Counted from the first letter of the stretch, positions 1 to 8,286 are shown. The stretch is 64,000 nucleotides of DNA from Saccharothrix australiensis (GCF_003634935.1 NZ_RBXO01000001.1:248001-312000); one strand, 5' to 3'. Numbers and translations are program-made. Notes: a model not told the origin generated them from the letters alone.

Positions 1-91
1 CGCTCGGCGGCCCGCCCCAGCCGATGTCGTCGCCGGCCGCGGCGATGTAGCCGTCCAGGGTGACGTTCATGCCGAAGATCAGTTTCCGCAT
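1..91 (-). CDS. dihydrofolate reductase (RibD C-terminal) family protein, 5' end only
   Basis: Only the first 30 codons lie in the window; the gene runs off the left edge. The translation opens MRKLIFGMNVTLDGYIA and continues with AGDDIGW, the usual N-terminal beta strand and loop of the small actinobacterial DHFR-like proteins (RibD_C fold), which bind NADPH. The ATG is preceded by a GGGAGG ribosome-binding site at a normal distance. Substrate is unknown for most members of this family and cannot be inferred here. The family call is secure for the part that is visible; nothing can be said about the rest. Confidence 0.8.
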   Translation of the reverse strand, partial: MRKLIFGMNVTLDGYIAAAGDDIGWGGPPS

Positions 92-115
92 GGCGCCACC
101 CTCCCGCAAGTCGGT

Positions 116-133
116 CCCACCTGTACAGACGGG
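116..133. promoter_or_regulatory. imperfect palindrome upstream of the DHFR-family gene
   Basis: An 18-base near-palindrome centred on the perfect 8-mer CTGTACAG (121-128), with CCC and GGG at its outer ends. It sits 25 bases upstream of the leftward DHFR-family start and could be an operator for a dimeric repressor. No partner regulator can be assigned from the sequence. Confidence 0.35.
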
Positions 134-211
134 GGCGGCGCGGGAACTCACCGGTGCGCGGGCGCGGAGGGGCGGGGTGGTCCCGCCTGCTGGTCCGGGC
201 TTGCGGCGGAG

Positions 212-316
212 ATGAGGTTCATCGCGTTCCCGAGCCTCCCGTTCGAGCGCGTCGCCGACGCGTACCGGGTGCTCGACAGCGGACACCTCCACGGCAAGCT
301 CGTCCTCACCCCCTGA
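212..316 (+). pseudogene. remnant of the C-terminus of a quinone oxidoreductase (MDR family)
   Basis: The 34-codon open frame ends in a stretch reading FERVADAYRVLDSGHLHGKL and then VLTP before the stop. This is the characteristic last segment of zinc-free medium-chain NAD(P)H:quinone oxidoreductases, where a helix is followed by a GK-hydrophobic strand. The rest of the roughly 320-residue protein (Rossmann fold, GroES-like domain) is absent upstream. It is therefore read as a gene relic, not a functional small protein. The similarity is by inspection only; a protein search of these 34 residues would settle it. Confidence 0.6.
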
Positions 317-410
317 TCCCCGGTGCGTTCGGCCCGGTGCGTTCGGCCCCGGTCGTCCGGCGCACAGGTCTATCCTCGCCATCGACGACGATCACGCCGG
401 GGAGGTCCCC

Positions 411-1466
411 ATGCGCGCAGGCGTCGTGGCCACCGCGCGACCGGGCGTGGAGGACCTCGCCGTGCGGGCCGAGGAGCTGGGCCTGCACAGCTTCTGGCTC
501 AACGACACCCCGATGGTCCACGGCGACCCCTTCATCGCCTTGGCCCTGTGCGCGAAGGCCACCCGTCGCATCAAGCTCGGCATCGGCGTGACCTCACCGG
601 CGCTGCGCTCGGCCCCGGCCGCCGCGAGCGGGTTCGCGGGCCTCAACGCCCTGGCGCCGGGCCGAATCGTCTGCGGGGTCGGCACCGGGAACACCGCCCG
701 GCGCACCCTGGGCATGCCGCCGACCACGACGGCCGCGCTGGAGGAGTTCACCGCCGCGTTGCAGGACCTGTGCGCCGGGCGCTCGACCGGGTACCGCGAG
801 GGCGACCGGGTCCGCGACATCCGGTTCCTGCACACCGGGGCGCACGTGAACACCACCGACCCGATCGAGTTCGTCGTGGCCGCGCTCGGGCCGAAGGCCG
901 CCGCCGTCGCCGGCCGCCTCGGCACCGGCCTCGTCTCCTTCGGCCTGCCGGACCCCGCCGCCTGGCGCGCGCTGCACGACGCCCGCCGCCACGCCGCCCG
1001 GGGGACGCACCGCCATCCCGTGGATTCCTACCTGGTCACCGCGCTCCACGTGCTCGACGAGGACGAGGACCCCCACGGCGACGCGGCCCGCGACGCGACC
1101 GGCCACCTCGTCCTGTCGCTGCTGGCCTTCGCCGCCGACACGGCCGCCGACACGCCCTCCTTCGCCGAGCGGCTCGGCCCCGGTGAGCGCGAAGCGGTGC
1201 GGCGACTGCTCGACCGGCGCGGCACCACCGCCACCGCGCCGGACCGGCACACCAAGCTCTACCCCGGCTACCTCGGGCGCATCGCACCGGAGGACCGCGA
1301 CCTGGTCCTGCCCTCGCTGATGACCAGGCTGGCCCTGGTCGGCACCCGCGACGACCTGCGCAGCCGCATCACCGCCCTGGCCAGGGCCGGCGTCGACGAA
1401 CTCCTCGTCCAGCCGGTGGTCGACCCGCCCACCGAGATGGCCCGCCTCGCCGAACTCCTCGCCTGA
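411..1466 (+). CDS. LLM class F420/flavin-dependent oxidoreductase
   Basis: The 351-residue protein has the (beta/alpha)8 luciferase-like pattern: an N-terminal AEELGLHSFWLND segment, an IKLGIGVTSP strand, and GRIVCGVGTGNTARRTLG, which matches the cofactor-binding region of the LLM family. The C-terminal LVGTRDDLRSRITALARAGVDEL motif is also typical of F420-dependent members. Length is normal. The ATG follows a GGGAGG box. Such enzymes transfer hydride between F420H2 or FMNH2 and varied substrates; the substrate here is unknown. It stands alone, convergent with the monooxygenase gene 29 bases downstream, so it gives no operon clue. Confidence 0.85.
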   Translation: MRAGVVATARPGVEDLAVRAEELGLHSFWLNDTPMVHGDPFIALALCAKATRRIKLGIGVTSPALRSAPAAASGFAGLNALAPGRIVCGVGTGNTARRTLGMPPTTTAALEEFTAALQDLCAGRSTGYREGDRVRDIRFLHTGAHVNTTDPIEFVVAALGPKAAAVAGRLGTGLVSFGLPDPAAWRALHDARRHAARGTHRHPVDSYLVTALHVLDEDEDPHGDAARDATGHLVLSLLAFAADTAADTPSFAERLGPGEREAVRRLLDRRGTTATAPDRHTKLYPGYLGRIAPEDRDLVLPSLMTRLALVGTRDDLRSRITALARAGVDELLVQPVVDPPTEMARLAELLA

Positions 1467-1495
1467 GGGCCCCCGCCGGCCGGGCGCCCGGTCGC

Positions 1496-2605
1496 TCAGC
1501 CGGGCTGGAAGAACGCGAGCATCTTCCGCGCGGCGTCCGGTGACATCAACAGTTCGTGCACGTCCGCGGACATCCGGGCGGCGGCAGCGGTGCGCTCGAA
1601 CATCTCGCGCTCGTACTCCGCGACGGCGGTGGGGTGGTCGTCCGGGTGCGCGGCCAGCGCGAGGCCCAGCGAGGCGCCGTCGAGCAGCGCCATGTTGGCG
1701 CCCTCGCCCACCGGCGGCATCAGGTGCGCGGCATCGCCCAGCAGCGTGACGCCCGGTGTCGACGGCCAGGTCAGGCCGATCGGGAGCGCGGTGATCGGCC
1801 GAGGCACGACCACGTCGTCGCAGGCCGCGATCAGCGCGGTGAACCGCGGGTCCCAGCCGGCGAGCAGGTCGACCAGCCGCGCCTTGGCGGCGGCCGGGTC
1901 GTCGAACGGGATGCCGCTGGTGGCGATCCAGTCCTCGGCGGTGCGGTGGAAGCCGAGGCCGATGCGGACGCGGCCGTCGCCGTTGCGCTGCGCCGCCAGG
2001 GACAGGCCGTCGCCGAGCACCCAGTAGTTGCCGCGCCCGACCATCGCCGCGAGGTCGGGGCGGGTGCGGTCGATGTCGGGGATGCCGAGCTCGACGACGT
2101 GCCGGCCGATGTGCGCCGGTCGGGCGTCGGTGAGCAGCGCGCGGACGCGGGAGCCCGCGCCGTCGGCACCGACGAGCAGGTCGTGCGTCGCGCTGCCGCC
2201 GTCGGCGAAGCGCAGCACGCCGCCGTCGGCGGACGCGAAGGCGCGGCCCCAGCGCACCGTGCCCTCGGGGAGCGAGTCCAGCAGCAGGTCGCGCAGGTCG
2301 GCGCGGTCGACCTCGGGGCGCAGCAGCGGGGCGTCCTCGGGTGTGTCCTCCTGCCACAGCAGGGTGCCGTCCGGCTCCAGGAGCCGCATGTCCTGGCCCT
2401 CGGCGCGGGCGATCGCGTGGAACCCGTCGACCAGGCCGGCCTCGCGCAACGCCCGCTGACCGGAGTGGATGTCCAGCATCCCGCCCTGACCGCGCGCGTG
2501 GCGCGACGACTCGCGCTCGTACACGACGGCCTCGATGCCGTGCACGTGCAGCACCCTGGCGAGGGTCAGGCCGCCCAACCCCGCGCCGACGATGGCGATG
2601 GTCAT
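1496..2605 (-). CDS. FAD-dependent monooxygenase, TetX-like
   Basis: The predicted 369-residue protein begins MTIAIVGAGLGGLTLARVL, the GxGxxG dinucleotide-binding motif of PHBH-fold monooxygenases. The second FAD motif, GDAAHLMPPVGEGANMALLDG, lies near residue 280, and the DG motif (VGADGAGSRVR) lies near residue 150. These three together identify a group A flavoprotein hydroxylase; overall layout resembles TetX-like proteins. The start at 2605 is preferred over longer in-frame options because it places the FAD motif at the N-terminus and because the promoter and operators lie immediately upstream. It diverges from a TetR gene, which probably represses it in response to an aromatic ligand. 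Whether it inactivates a drug or acts in catabolism cannot be told. Confidence 0.88.
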   Translation of the reverse strand: MTIAIVGAGLGGLTLARVLHVHGIEAVVYERESSRHARGQGGMLDIHSGQRALREAGLVDGFHAIARAEGQDMRLLEPDGTLLWQEDTPEDAPLLRPEVDRADLRDLLLDSLPEGTVRWGRAFASADGGVLRFADGGSATHDLLVGADGAGSRVRALLTDARPAHIGRHVVELGIPDIDRTRPDLAAMVGRGNYWVLGDGLSLAAQRNGDGRVRIGLGFHRTAEDWIATSGIPFDDPAAAKARLVDLLAGWDPRFTALIAACDDVVVPRPITALPIGLTWPSTPGVTLLGDAAHLMPPVGEGANMALLDGASLGLALAAHPDDHPTAVAEYEREMFERTAAAARMSADVHELLMSPDAARKMLAFFQPG

Positions 2606-2617
2606 GGCCCACTCCTT

Positions 2618-2662
2618 CGATACAGTGTATTTGTCGATACAGCGTATCGTACGCGTGTATCG
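2618..2662. promoter_or_regulatory. TetR-type operator cluster between the monooxygenase and tetR genes
   Basis: In the 65-base divergent intergenic space there are two strong palindromes: ATACA-G-TGTAT (2620-2630) and CGATAC-AGC-GTATCG (2635-2649). They share the core CGATACAG and repeat with a 17-base period. A third half site in inverse orientation, GTGTATCG, lies at 2655-2662. A TetR dimer pair bound here would cover both promoters, as in other tetR/monooxygenase pairs. Direct observation of the repeats; operator function is inferred. Confidence 0.75.
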
Positions 2663-2670
2663 TCGGCGGC

Positions 2671-3351
2671 ATGTTGGTGTGGGAGCGGCCGGAGCCGCCG
2701 GAACGGCCGGCACCCGCCCCGCTGAGCCGGGAGCGGATCGTCCGGGCGGCGATCCGGCTGGCCGACGCGGACGGGCTGGACGCGGTGTCGCTGCGCAAGG
2801 TCGCCGCGGTGCTGGGCGTCGGCCCGATGCGGCTGTACGGCTACATCGCCACCAAGGAGGAGCTGCTCGACCTGATGGTCGACGCGGTCCACGTCGAGAT
2901 CCGGCCGACCGGGGACGGGTGGCGGGAGGTGCTGCGCTCCCTCGCCGAGGCCACCCGGCAGGCCGCCCACCGGCACGAGTGGCTGGCCGACCTGCTCGGC
3001 GGGCGACCCCGGCTCGGGCCCGCCACGCTGGCCGCCGGCGAAGCCGTGGTGGCCGGGCTGGGCGGGGTCGACCTGGCCACCGTCGTGCCTGCGGTCGCCG
3101 CGGTCAACGCGTACGTGGTCGGCGCGGTGCGGCGGGAGATCACCGAGCGGCGCGCCGAGCGTGCCTCCGGGCTGGACCAGGCGCAGTGGCAGGCCGCCTT
3201 CGGGCCCTACCTGGAGCGGACCTTCGCGACGGGCCGGTTCCCCGCGCTGGCCTCGGTCGTCCGCGACGGCCCCCACCTGGACGCCGACCAGACCTTCCGG
3301 GCCGGTCTCGACTTCCTGCTCGACGGCATCGAGGCGCGGATACGGGGCTGA
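2671..3351 (+). CDS. TetR family transcriptional repressor
   Basis: The 226-residue protein carries an N-terminal TetR helix-turn-helix: SRERIVRAAIRLADADGL, then SLRKVAAVLGVGPMRLYGY, then KEELLDLMVD (residues about 19-70). The C-terminal two-thirds is alpha-helical and resembles the TetR_C_1 ligand-binding domain of the classical TetR group. The ATG lies only 8 bases beyond the last operator half site and has no convincing Shine-Dalgarno sequence, so the transcript may have a very short leader. It probably represses itself and the divergent monooxygenase. Confidence 0.88.
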   Translation: MLVWERPEPPERPAPAPLSRERIVRAAIRLADADGLDAVSLRKVAAVLGVGPMRLYGYIATKEELLDLMVDAVHVEIRPTGDGWREVLRSLAEATRQAAHRHEWLADLLGGRPRLGPATLAAGEAVVAGLGGVDLATVVPAVAAVNAYVVGAVRREITERRAERASGLDQAQWQAAFGPYLERTFATGRFPALASVVRDGPHLDADQTFRAGLDFLLDGIEARIRG

Positions 3352-3660
3352 CGCACGAGCACCGCGGGGAGCGGCGGACGACGACCGGTGCGCGGGCGAC
3401 CGGGCCCGTCAGCCCGCGCTCTCAGGACGGCACGGCGAAAACGTCGTACCTCTGTGATCCAATGAAAATCGGGGAACCCCCAGGCGGGGACCTCTGCGCG
3501 AGCGTTGGTGCGGAGACCTCTGCGCCGGCGGCTGCGGCGGACGGCGGGCCGGGGTCGCGTGGTCGGTGACCCGCCGGTCCCCGCCGGGCAGGCCACGCAG
3601 CGCGCGCGTGCCTGGCGGACAGCGGACCGGGGCAGTTCCTCGCCGCCGCCGGACGCCGAC

Positions 3661-3825
3661 TCGGCCGATCACGGGGCCGCGGGCGGGGTGCGGGCTCGGC
3701 CGATCACCGGGTCGCCGGCGCGCGCGGGCTCGACCGGTCGTGAACCGCCGCCGGACGCGGGCTCAGTCGATCGCGGGCCGCCGCCGGCGCGGCTCGGCCG
3801 ATCGCGGGCCGCCGGCGGGCGCGGG
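3661..3825. repeat. imperfect tandem repeat in a gene-free stretch (3352-3844)
   Basis: The 490 bases between the tetR stop and the next gene hold no supported gene on either strand. Within them, five imperfect copies of a 31-35 base unit follow one another, each beginning near TCGGCCGATC (3661, 3696, 3730, 3763, 3794) and continuing into a GGGCCGCCGGCG-like half. A shorter direct repeat, GACCTCTGCGC, occurs twice around 3490-3525. No coding frame uses the period consistently. The region may be a decayed gene or a repeat tract; nothing else is visible. Confidence 0.5.
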
Positions 3826-3844
3826 GGCGCTGCCGGGCCGGAAG

Positions 3845-4615
3845 TCACCGCGCTCGGCCGGGCGCGGGGTCCTCGTCGATCTCGGCGTCGTCGGCCTCGG
3901 CGGTCGGGTGGGTGGCGTGGACCCGGCGCCAGTGCTTGGCCGAGCGCACCAGGTCGTCGCTGACGTGGTGGAGGAACTGGCCCATGTTCTCCAGCCGCGC
4001 GCCGGCGGGTGTGGCGACGCCGAGCCGCCGGGCGCCGTCCCGGCACTCCGCGGCGATCCGGGCGTCGATGCGCGCGCTCGCCATGATGGCCTGGAACCAC
4101 ACGTCGTCGTCGATGGCGTAGCGCTCCGCGCGGTGGTGCGGGTCGCGCTCGCGCTTGATGATCTCCATCCCCTCCAGGTAGCCGACGGCCTTGGAGACGG
4201 AGGCGGGGCTGACCCGCAGGCGTCGCACGAGGTCGGCCGACGTGAGGCTGCCGCTGTCGGTGGTGAGCAGCGCGGCGAGCACCCTGGCCGGCATCCGCGC
4301 GAACCCGGACTGGACGAACAGCTCCGCGTTCCGCGCGGCCACCCCGTCGACGAGCCGCGGGTCGCGCCCGCCCAGGTCGGCTCGCCGCGGTGCCGGGGTC
4401 GGCGGCGTGGTCCCGCGCCGGGGCGCGCGCCGGGTGCCCTCCCGGTGCGCCCGGTCGGCCTGGTAGCCGCCCGGCCCGCCGTGGCGCATCACCTCGCGGG
4501 TGACGGTCGAGGTCGGCCGCCCGATGCGGCGGGCGATCGCGGCGTAGGTCAGGCCGTCGCGCAGTCCCGTGGCGATCTGCCGCCGGTCCTGGTGGGTGAG
4601 CCTCTCTCCAGGCAT
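3845..4615 (-). CDS. GbsR/MarR family regulator with an IS30-like N-terminal HTH
   Basis: The 256-residue protein has two DNA-binding modules. Residues about 1-60 (HQDRRQIATGLRDGLTYAAI, then ARRIGRPTSTVTREVMRHGG) match the HTH_38 domain found at the N-terminus of IS30-type transposases. A basic linker follows. Residues about 95-180 (ARVLAALLTTDSGSLTSADL, then VRRLRVSPASVSKAVGYLEG) are a MarR/GbsR winged helix. The start at 4615 is chosen for the AAGGGG box upstream; an in-frame GTG at 4648 is a longer alternative with a weaker site. No transposase catalytic domain is present, so this is a regulator, not an insertion sequence. Its target is unknown. Confidence 0.8.
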   Translation of the reverse strand: MPGERLTHQDRRQIATGLRDGLTYAAIARRIGRPTSTVTREVMRHGGPGGYQADRAHREGTRRAPRRGTTPPTPAPRRADLGGRDPRLVDGVAARNAELFVQSGFARMPARVLAALLTTDSGSLTSADLVRRLRVSPASVSKAVGYLEGMEIIKRERDPHHRAERYAIDDDVWFQAIMASARIDARIAAECRDGARRLGVATPAGARLENMGQFLHHVSDDLVRSAKHWRRVHATHPTAEADDAEIDEDPAPGRAR

Positions 4616-4779
4616 CCGCGCCCCTTGCCGCTCGACGTCAGGAACCACTTCTCACGGCAAGATCATTGCATTACCGGACTGACGAACGCAACGAAGACCG
4701 TCCGCTGACCTCAGCAGATGTCCGTTGCTTCAGGGCTGTCCGGTCAACCGCGCCGTGCATGCGACCCGGCGGCCGGCGG

Positions 4780-4941
4780 TCAGTCGGCGTCGGCCAACCA
4801 CATGTCCGACAGGTGGGACCGGGCCTCCTCCGTGTGCCGCACGCGGAAGCACGACATCCGGAACTCCGCCGCCCCGACGGTCCTGGCCTCGGGGTGGCGT
4901 TCGGCCACCGCCGTGACGATCACCCCGCGGGCGCGGCTCAC
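4780..4941 (-). CDS. small hypothetical protein translationally coupled to the AfsR-like regulator
   Basis: A 53-residue reading frame (MSRARGVIVTAVAERHPEAR at the start, ending HLSDMWLADAD) opens with a GTG whose last three bases form the TGA stop of the upstream AfsR-like gene (GTGA overlap). Third codon positions are nearly all G or C, as in true genes here. The overlap argues for translational coupling. No known domain is recognised; it is too short for a helix-turn-helix plus partner domain. It could equally be the surviving tail of the regulator separated by a frameshift, but the start overlap favours a separate gene. Confidence 0.5.
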   Translation of the reverse strand: MSRARGVIVTAVAERHPEARTVGAAEFRMSCFRVRHTEEARSHLSDMWLADAD

Positions 4942-7900
4942 CCGTCGAGCACGGCCGCGACCAGCTCGTGCCAGTCCGCCCGCGCGCCCTCCCGGACGGC
5001 CTCGGCGAACCGCGCGTCGCCGAGGTGGCCCCGCGCGGCCCGCTCGACCCGCTCCTCGTCCGGTTGGGAGCGGTCCGGCAGTCCCCGCACGGCGGCGCTC
5101 GCCCCGAGCAACCGCGCGGCCTGCTCGTGCTGCTCCCGGCGCAGCGCCAAGTCCGCGACGCCCACGACCACCTGCGCCGTCGTGGGCGCGTTCCCGGCCT
5201 CGTCGGCCGCCCGCAGGGCGGCGGCGCGGTGCTCGCGCGCCTCGGCGAGCCCCTCGGCCAGGTAGCCGAGGAAGTTCCGCACCAGCGCGCGGACGTTCGG
5301 CCGGTCGACGGCCTCGCCGAGCAGGGCCGTGGCGACGCCGAGGTGCCGGGACGCCTGCTCGACGTCGCCGCTCCAGCGGGCGAGTTCCGCCCTCGACAGC
5401 GCCAGCTCGACCAGCGCCTCCGGCCAGGCGACCCGTTCCGCGCACCGCTGCGCCTCGGCCAGGGCGGTCGCGCTCGCCTCCTCGTCACCCGCCAGCCGGT
5501 GCAGCTGGGCCTGCCGCGACCGCATCCGCACGACGTCCTCCAGGGCGCCGACCTCGGTGACGACGGCGATGGCGTCCTCGTAGTGCGCGCACGCGGCGGC
5601 GAAGTCACCGCGCACGGCGATCCGGTCGGCCAGCTCGCTCAGGGCGAACGAGGTGCCCCACCGGTCGCCGATCGCGCGGAACTCGGCCAGCGCCGTCTCC
5701 AGGTGGGCGTCCGCCTCCCGCCCGGCGACGCCGTGGACGATCCGCATCTTGCCGAGTTGCAGCCGGGCGAGGGCGCGGACCCAGGGGTCGTCGTGGTCGA
5801 GCAGCGGCTCGAACGCGCGCTGGAACTCGTCCGGCGCGCGCACCAGGTGTTCCAGGGCGGCGAGGAACGCCGCCGTCGGGTGCGGGTCCCGGACGCGCCT
5901 GCCCGCCTCGTGCCCCTCGCGGATCCACCGCTCCGCCTGGTACTGGTCGCCGCCCCGCCCGGAGGACAGGAACATCGTGACGAACCCGTACACGACGACC
6001 CGGATCTCGTCGGGCACCTCGCCGGGCGTGGCGGTGGCCGCCGTGATCAGCTCGTTGCCCTCGACCTTGTGCCCGCCGAGCCACCAGTACCAGCCGGCCG
6101 CCGCCGCGAGCCGCATCGCGCCGTGCGCCTCGCCCGCCGCGAGCGCGCCGCGCATGGCGGCGGCGATGTTGTCGTACTCGGCGTCGAGCACGGCGAGCCA
6201 GTCCAGCTGCTCGGCGCGGCGCAGGTGCGGCTCCGCGGCCTCGACCAGCTCGGTGAAGTGCGCGAGGTGCGCGTGGCGCGTCGACTCCGCCTCGCCCGCT
6301 TCCGCGAGCCGGTGCGCGGCGTACTCCTTGACCGTGCCCAGCATCCGGTAGCGCGGCGCGCCCCCGCCCTCGGTGCGCACCAGCGACTTCTCCGTCAGGG
6401 CGGTCAGCAGTTCGAGCACCTGCCCCGCCTCGACCGCGTCGCCCGCGCAGACCCGCTCGGCCGCTTCCAGGCTCGCGCCGCCGGAGAACACCGAGAGCCT
6501 GCGCAGGACGACCCGCTCGGCGTCGTTGAGCAGCTCCCAGCTCCAGTCGATCACCGCGCGCAACGTGCGGTGCCTTGGCAGCGCGGTTCGGCTGCCGCCG
6601 GTCAGCAGGCGGAACCGGTCGTCCAACCGGTTGGCGAGCTGGTCGAGGGACATGGTGCGCAAGCGGGCCGCGGCGAGTTCGATGGCCAGCGGCATCCCGT
6701 CCAGCGCGCGGCAGACGCGCGCCATCGTCGCCGACACCTCCGCGTCCACCGCCAGGTCCTTGCGCACCGCGCCGGCCCGGTCCCGCAGCAGCCGGACGGC
6801 CGGGGAGGACTCGATCCCGTCGGCGTCGGCGTCCGCCGCGGGCAGGGCCAGCGGCTCGACCGGCCACAGCGCCTCGCCGGTGATGCCGAGCGGTTCCCTG
6901 CTCGTCGCGAGGATGCGCAGCCGACGGCACTCGCCGAGCACCCGGTGGGCGAACTTCGCCACCGAGTCGACCAGGTGCTCGCAGTTGTCCAGGACCAGCA
7001 GCGCCTCGCGCTCGCGCAGCGCGGCGACGACCCGTTCGATCGGCTCCGCGTCCGGTGTGCCGCCGAGCAGCGCGTCCCGCAGGCCCAGCACGGCGAGCGT
7101 CGACTGCGCCACGTCACCGCCCGCGCCGACGGGCGCCAGCTCGACCAGCCACGCGCCGTCGGGCAGGTCGTCGAGGACCGTGCGCACGGTTTCCGCGGCC
7201 AGCCTGGTCTTGCCCGAGCCGCCCGGCCCGACCAGGGTGGTGAGCCGGTGCCCGGCGACGAGCGCGCGGACCGCGGCGACGTCGTCCTCCTTGCCGACGA
7301 AGCTGGTCAGCTCGGCGCGCAGGTTGGTCCTGCGGTCCTCCTCCCGCCGGCCCACCTCGCCCCGCAGCAGCGCGACGTGCAGCTCGGACAGCTCCGGCGA
7401 GGGGTCGACGCCCAGCTCGTCGGCGAGGGCCTCGCGCGCCCGCTGGTACACCAGCAGCGCCTCGGTGCTCCGGCCGGCCGCGCCGAGCGCGCGCATCAGC
7501 GCGGCGACGAGCCGCTCCCGCAGCGGGTGCGCGGCGACCAGCTCGGTCAGCTCCGCGACCAGCCCGGCACCGCGCCCGAGGCGGACCTCCGCCTCGAACC
7601 GGTCCTCCAGCGCGGTCAGGCGCAGCCCCTCCAGCCGGGTGACCGCCGCGTCGAACGCCGCGCTGTCCGACAGGCCGACGTCCTGCATGGCCGCGCCGCG
7701 CCACAGGCCGAGGGCCTCGCGCAGCAGCTCCACCCGGCGCGGCTCCCCGTCGTCGCGGGCACGGGCGACGAGCTGTTCGAACCGCACGGCGTCCACGGCG
7801 TCGGGCGCCACCGCCAGCCGGTAGCCGCCCGCCTGCCCGTCCACCACGCCGTCCGGCAGCACCCTCCGCAGCCGGGACGCCAGGCGCTGGAGGGCGTTCG

Positions 7901-8078
7901 CCGCGTCGGACGGCGGGTGCTCGCCCCAGATCCAGTCGATCAGCGTCGCCTTCGGGACCACGCGGCCGGGTTCCAGCGCGAGGGCGACCACCAGCGCGCG
8001 CAGCCGGGCGCCCGGCACGCCCGCCGCGCCGCCGTCGTCCGTGTGGACCTCGAACGGCCCCAGCATCCCGATCCGCAC
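4938..8078 (-). CDS. AfsR/SARP-like BTAD transcriptional activator with NB-ARC ATPase and TPR region
   Basis: The 1046-residue protein starts MRIGMLGPFEV, the N-terminus of the OmpR-type winged helix of the SARP group. A BTAD domain follows to about residue 250 (LREALGLWRGAAM, ALLVYQRAREALADELGVDP). An NB-ARC/STAND ATPase comes next, with Walker A VGPGGSGKT at about 283-291 and Walker B LLVLDNCEH at about 360-368. The rest, about residues 560-1046, is helical and TPR-like. This is the full AfsR/large-SARP architecture; such proteins integrate a signal through the ATPase/TPR part and activate nearby or pathway genes. It starts with GTG. It diverges from the rox-like gene across a 500-base region with palindromes, so rox or an antibiotic-response promoter is a candidate target. 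No biosynthetic cluster is in the window. Confidence 0.92.
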   Translation of the reverse strand: MRIGMLGPFEVHTDDGGAAGVPGARLRALVVALALEPGRVVPKATLIDWIWGEHPPSDAANALQRLASRLRRVLPDGVVDGQAGGYRLAVAPDAVDAVRFEQLVARARDDGEPRRVELLREALGLWRGAAMQDVGLSDSAAFDAAVTRLEGLRLTALEDRFEAEVRLGRGAGLVAELTELVAAHPLRERLVAALMRALGAAGRSTEALLVYQRAREALADELGVDPSPELSELHVALLRGEVGRREEDRRTNLRAELTSFVGKEDDVAAVRALVAGHRLTTLVGPGGSGKTRLAAETVRTVLDDLPDGAWLVELAPVGAGGDVAQSTLAVLGLRDALLGGTPDAEPIERVVAALREREALLVLDNCEHLVDSVAKFAHRVLGECRRLRILATSREPLGITGEALWPVEPLALPAADADADGIESSPAVRLLRDRAGAVRKDLAVDAEVSATMARVCRALDGMPLAIELAAARLRTMSLDQLANRLDDRFRLLTGGSRTALPRHRTLRAVIDWSWELLNDAERVVLRRLSVFSGGASLEAAERVCAGDAVEAGQVLELLTALTEKSLVRTEGGGAPRYRMLGTVKEYAAHRLAEAGEAESTRHAHLAHFTELVEAAEPHLRRAEQLDWLAVLDAEYDNIAAAMRGALAAGEAHGAMRLAAAAGWYWWLGGHKVEGNELITAATATPGEVPDEIRVVVYGFVTMFLSSGRGGDQYQAERWIREGHEAGRRVRDPHPTAAFLAALEHLVRAPDEFQRAFEPLLDHDDPWVRALARLQLGKMRIVHGVAGREADAHLETALAEFRAIGDRWGTSFALSELADRIAVRGDFAAACAHYEDAIAVVTEVGALEDVVRMRSRQAQLHRLAGDEEASATALAEAQRCAERVAWPEALVELALSRAELARWSGDVEQASRHLGVATALLGEAVDRPNVRALVRNFLGYLAEGLAEAREHRAAALRAADEAGNAPTTAQVVVGVADLALRREQHEQAARLLGASAAVRGLPDRSQPDEERVERAARGHLGDARFAEAVREGARADWHELVAAVLDG

Positions 8079-8089
8079 CCGGCCGATTC

Positions 8090-8286
8090 TCCCCGGGCGA
8101 CCGGCGGTCGCCGGTGCCGGGGTCGCCGACCACCCGCGGCACCGCGAGCAGCCGCAACCGCGTGTCGCCGAACCGCAGCAGGTCGGCCACCCCCTCCGGC
8201 GTGCGCGGCGGCCGGGCCCGCATCGCCGCGTGCCACTCCTCCCGCAGCGTGCCGGGGATGTAGCGCAGCCGGTCCCGCACCACCAC
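8090..8286 (-). other. coding-like open frame with no stop of its own, upstream of the AfsR-like gene
   Basis: Reading leftward from GTG at 8286, about 60 codons show the strong G/C third-position bias of real genes here (VVVRDRLRYIPGTLREEWHA, later EGVADLLRFGDTRLRLLAVP). The bias fades near 8095, just before the AfsR-like start, and the frame has no stop until deep inside that gene. A GAGGTG box precedes the start. I do not recognise the product. It may be a small gene that lost its stop through a frameshift, or a relic. It occupies part of the 497-base divergent space between the AfsR-like gene and rox. Confidence 0.3.

Noticed and set aside
154-591. Open frames overlapping the start of the LLM oxidoreductase gene
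   Set aside because: Composition is arginine-rich and matches no family; the frame at 411 has a ribosome site and full LLM motifs.
3845-4615. IS30-family transposase
   Set aside because: Only the N-terminal HTH is similar; no DDE catalytic domain or terminal inverted repeats, and the C-terminal part is a MarR/GbsR winged helix.
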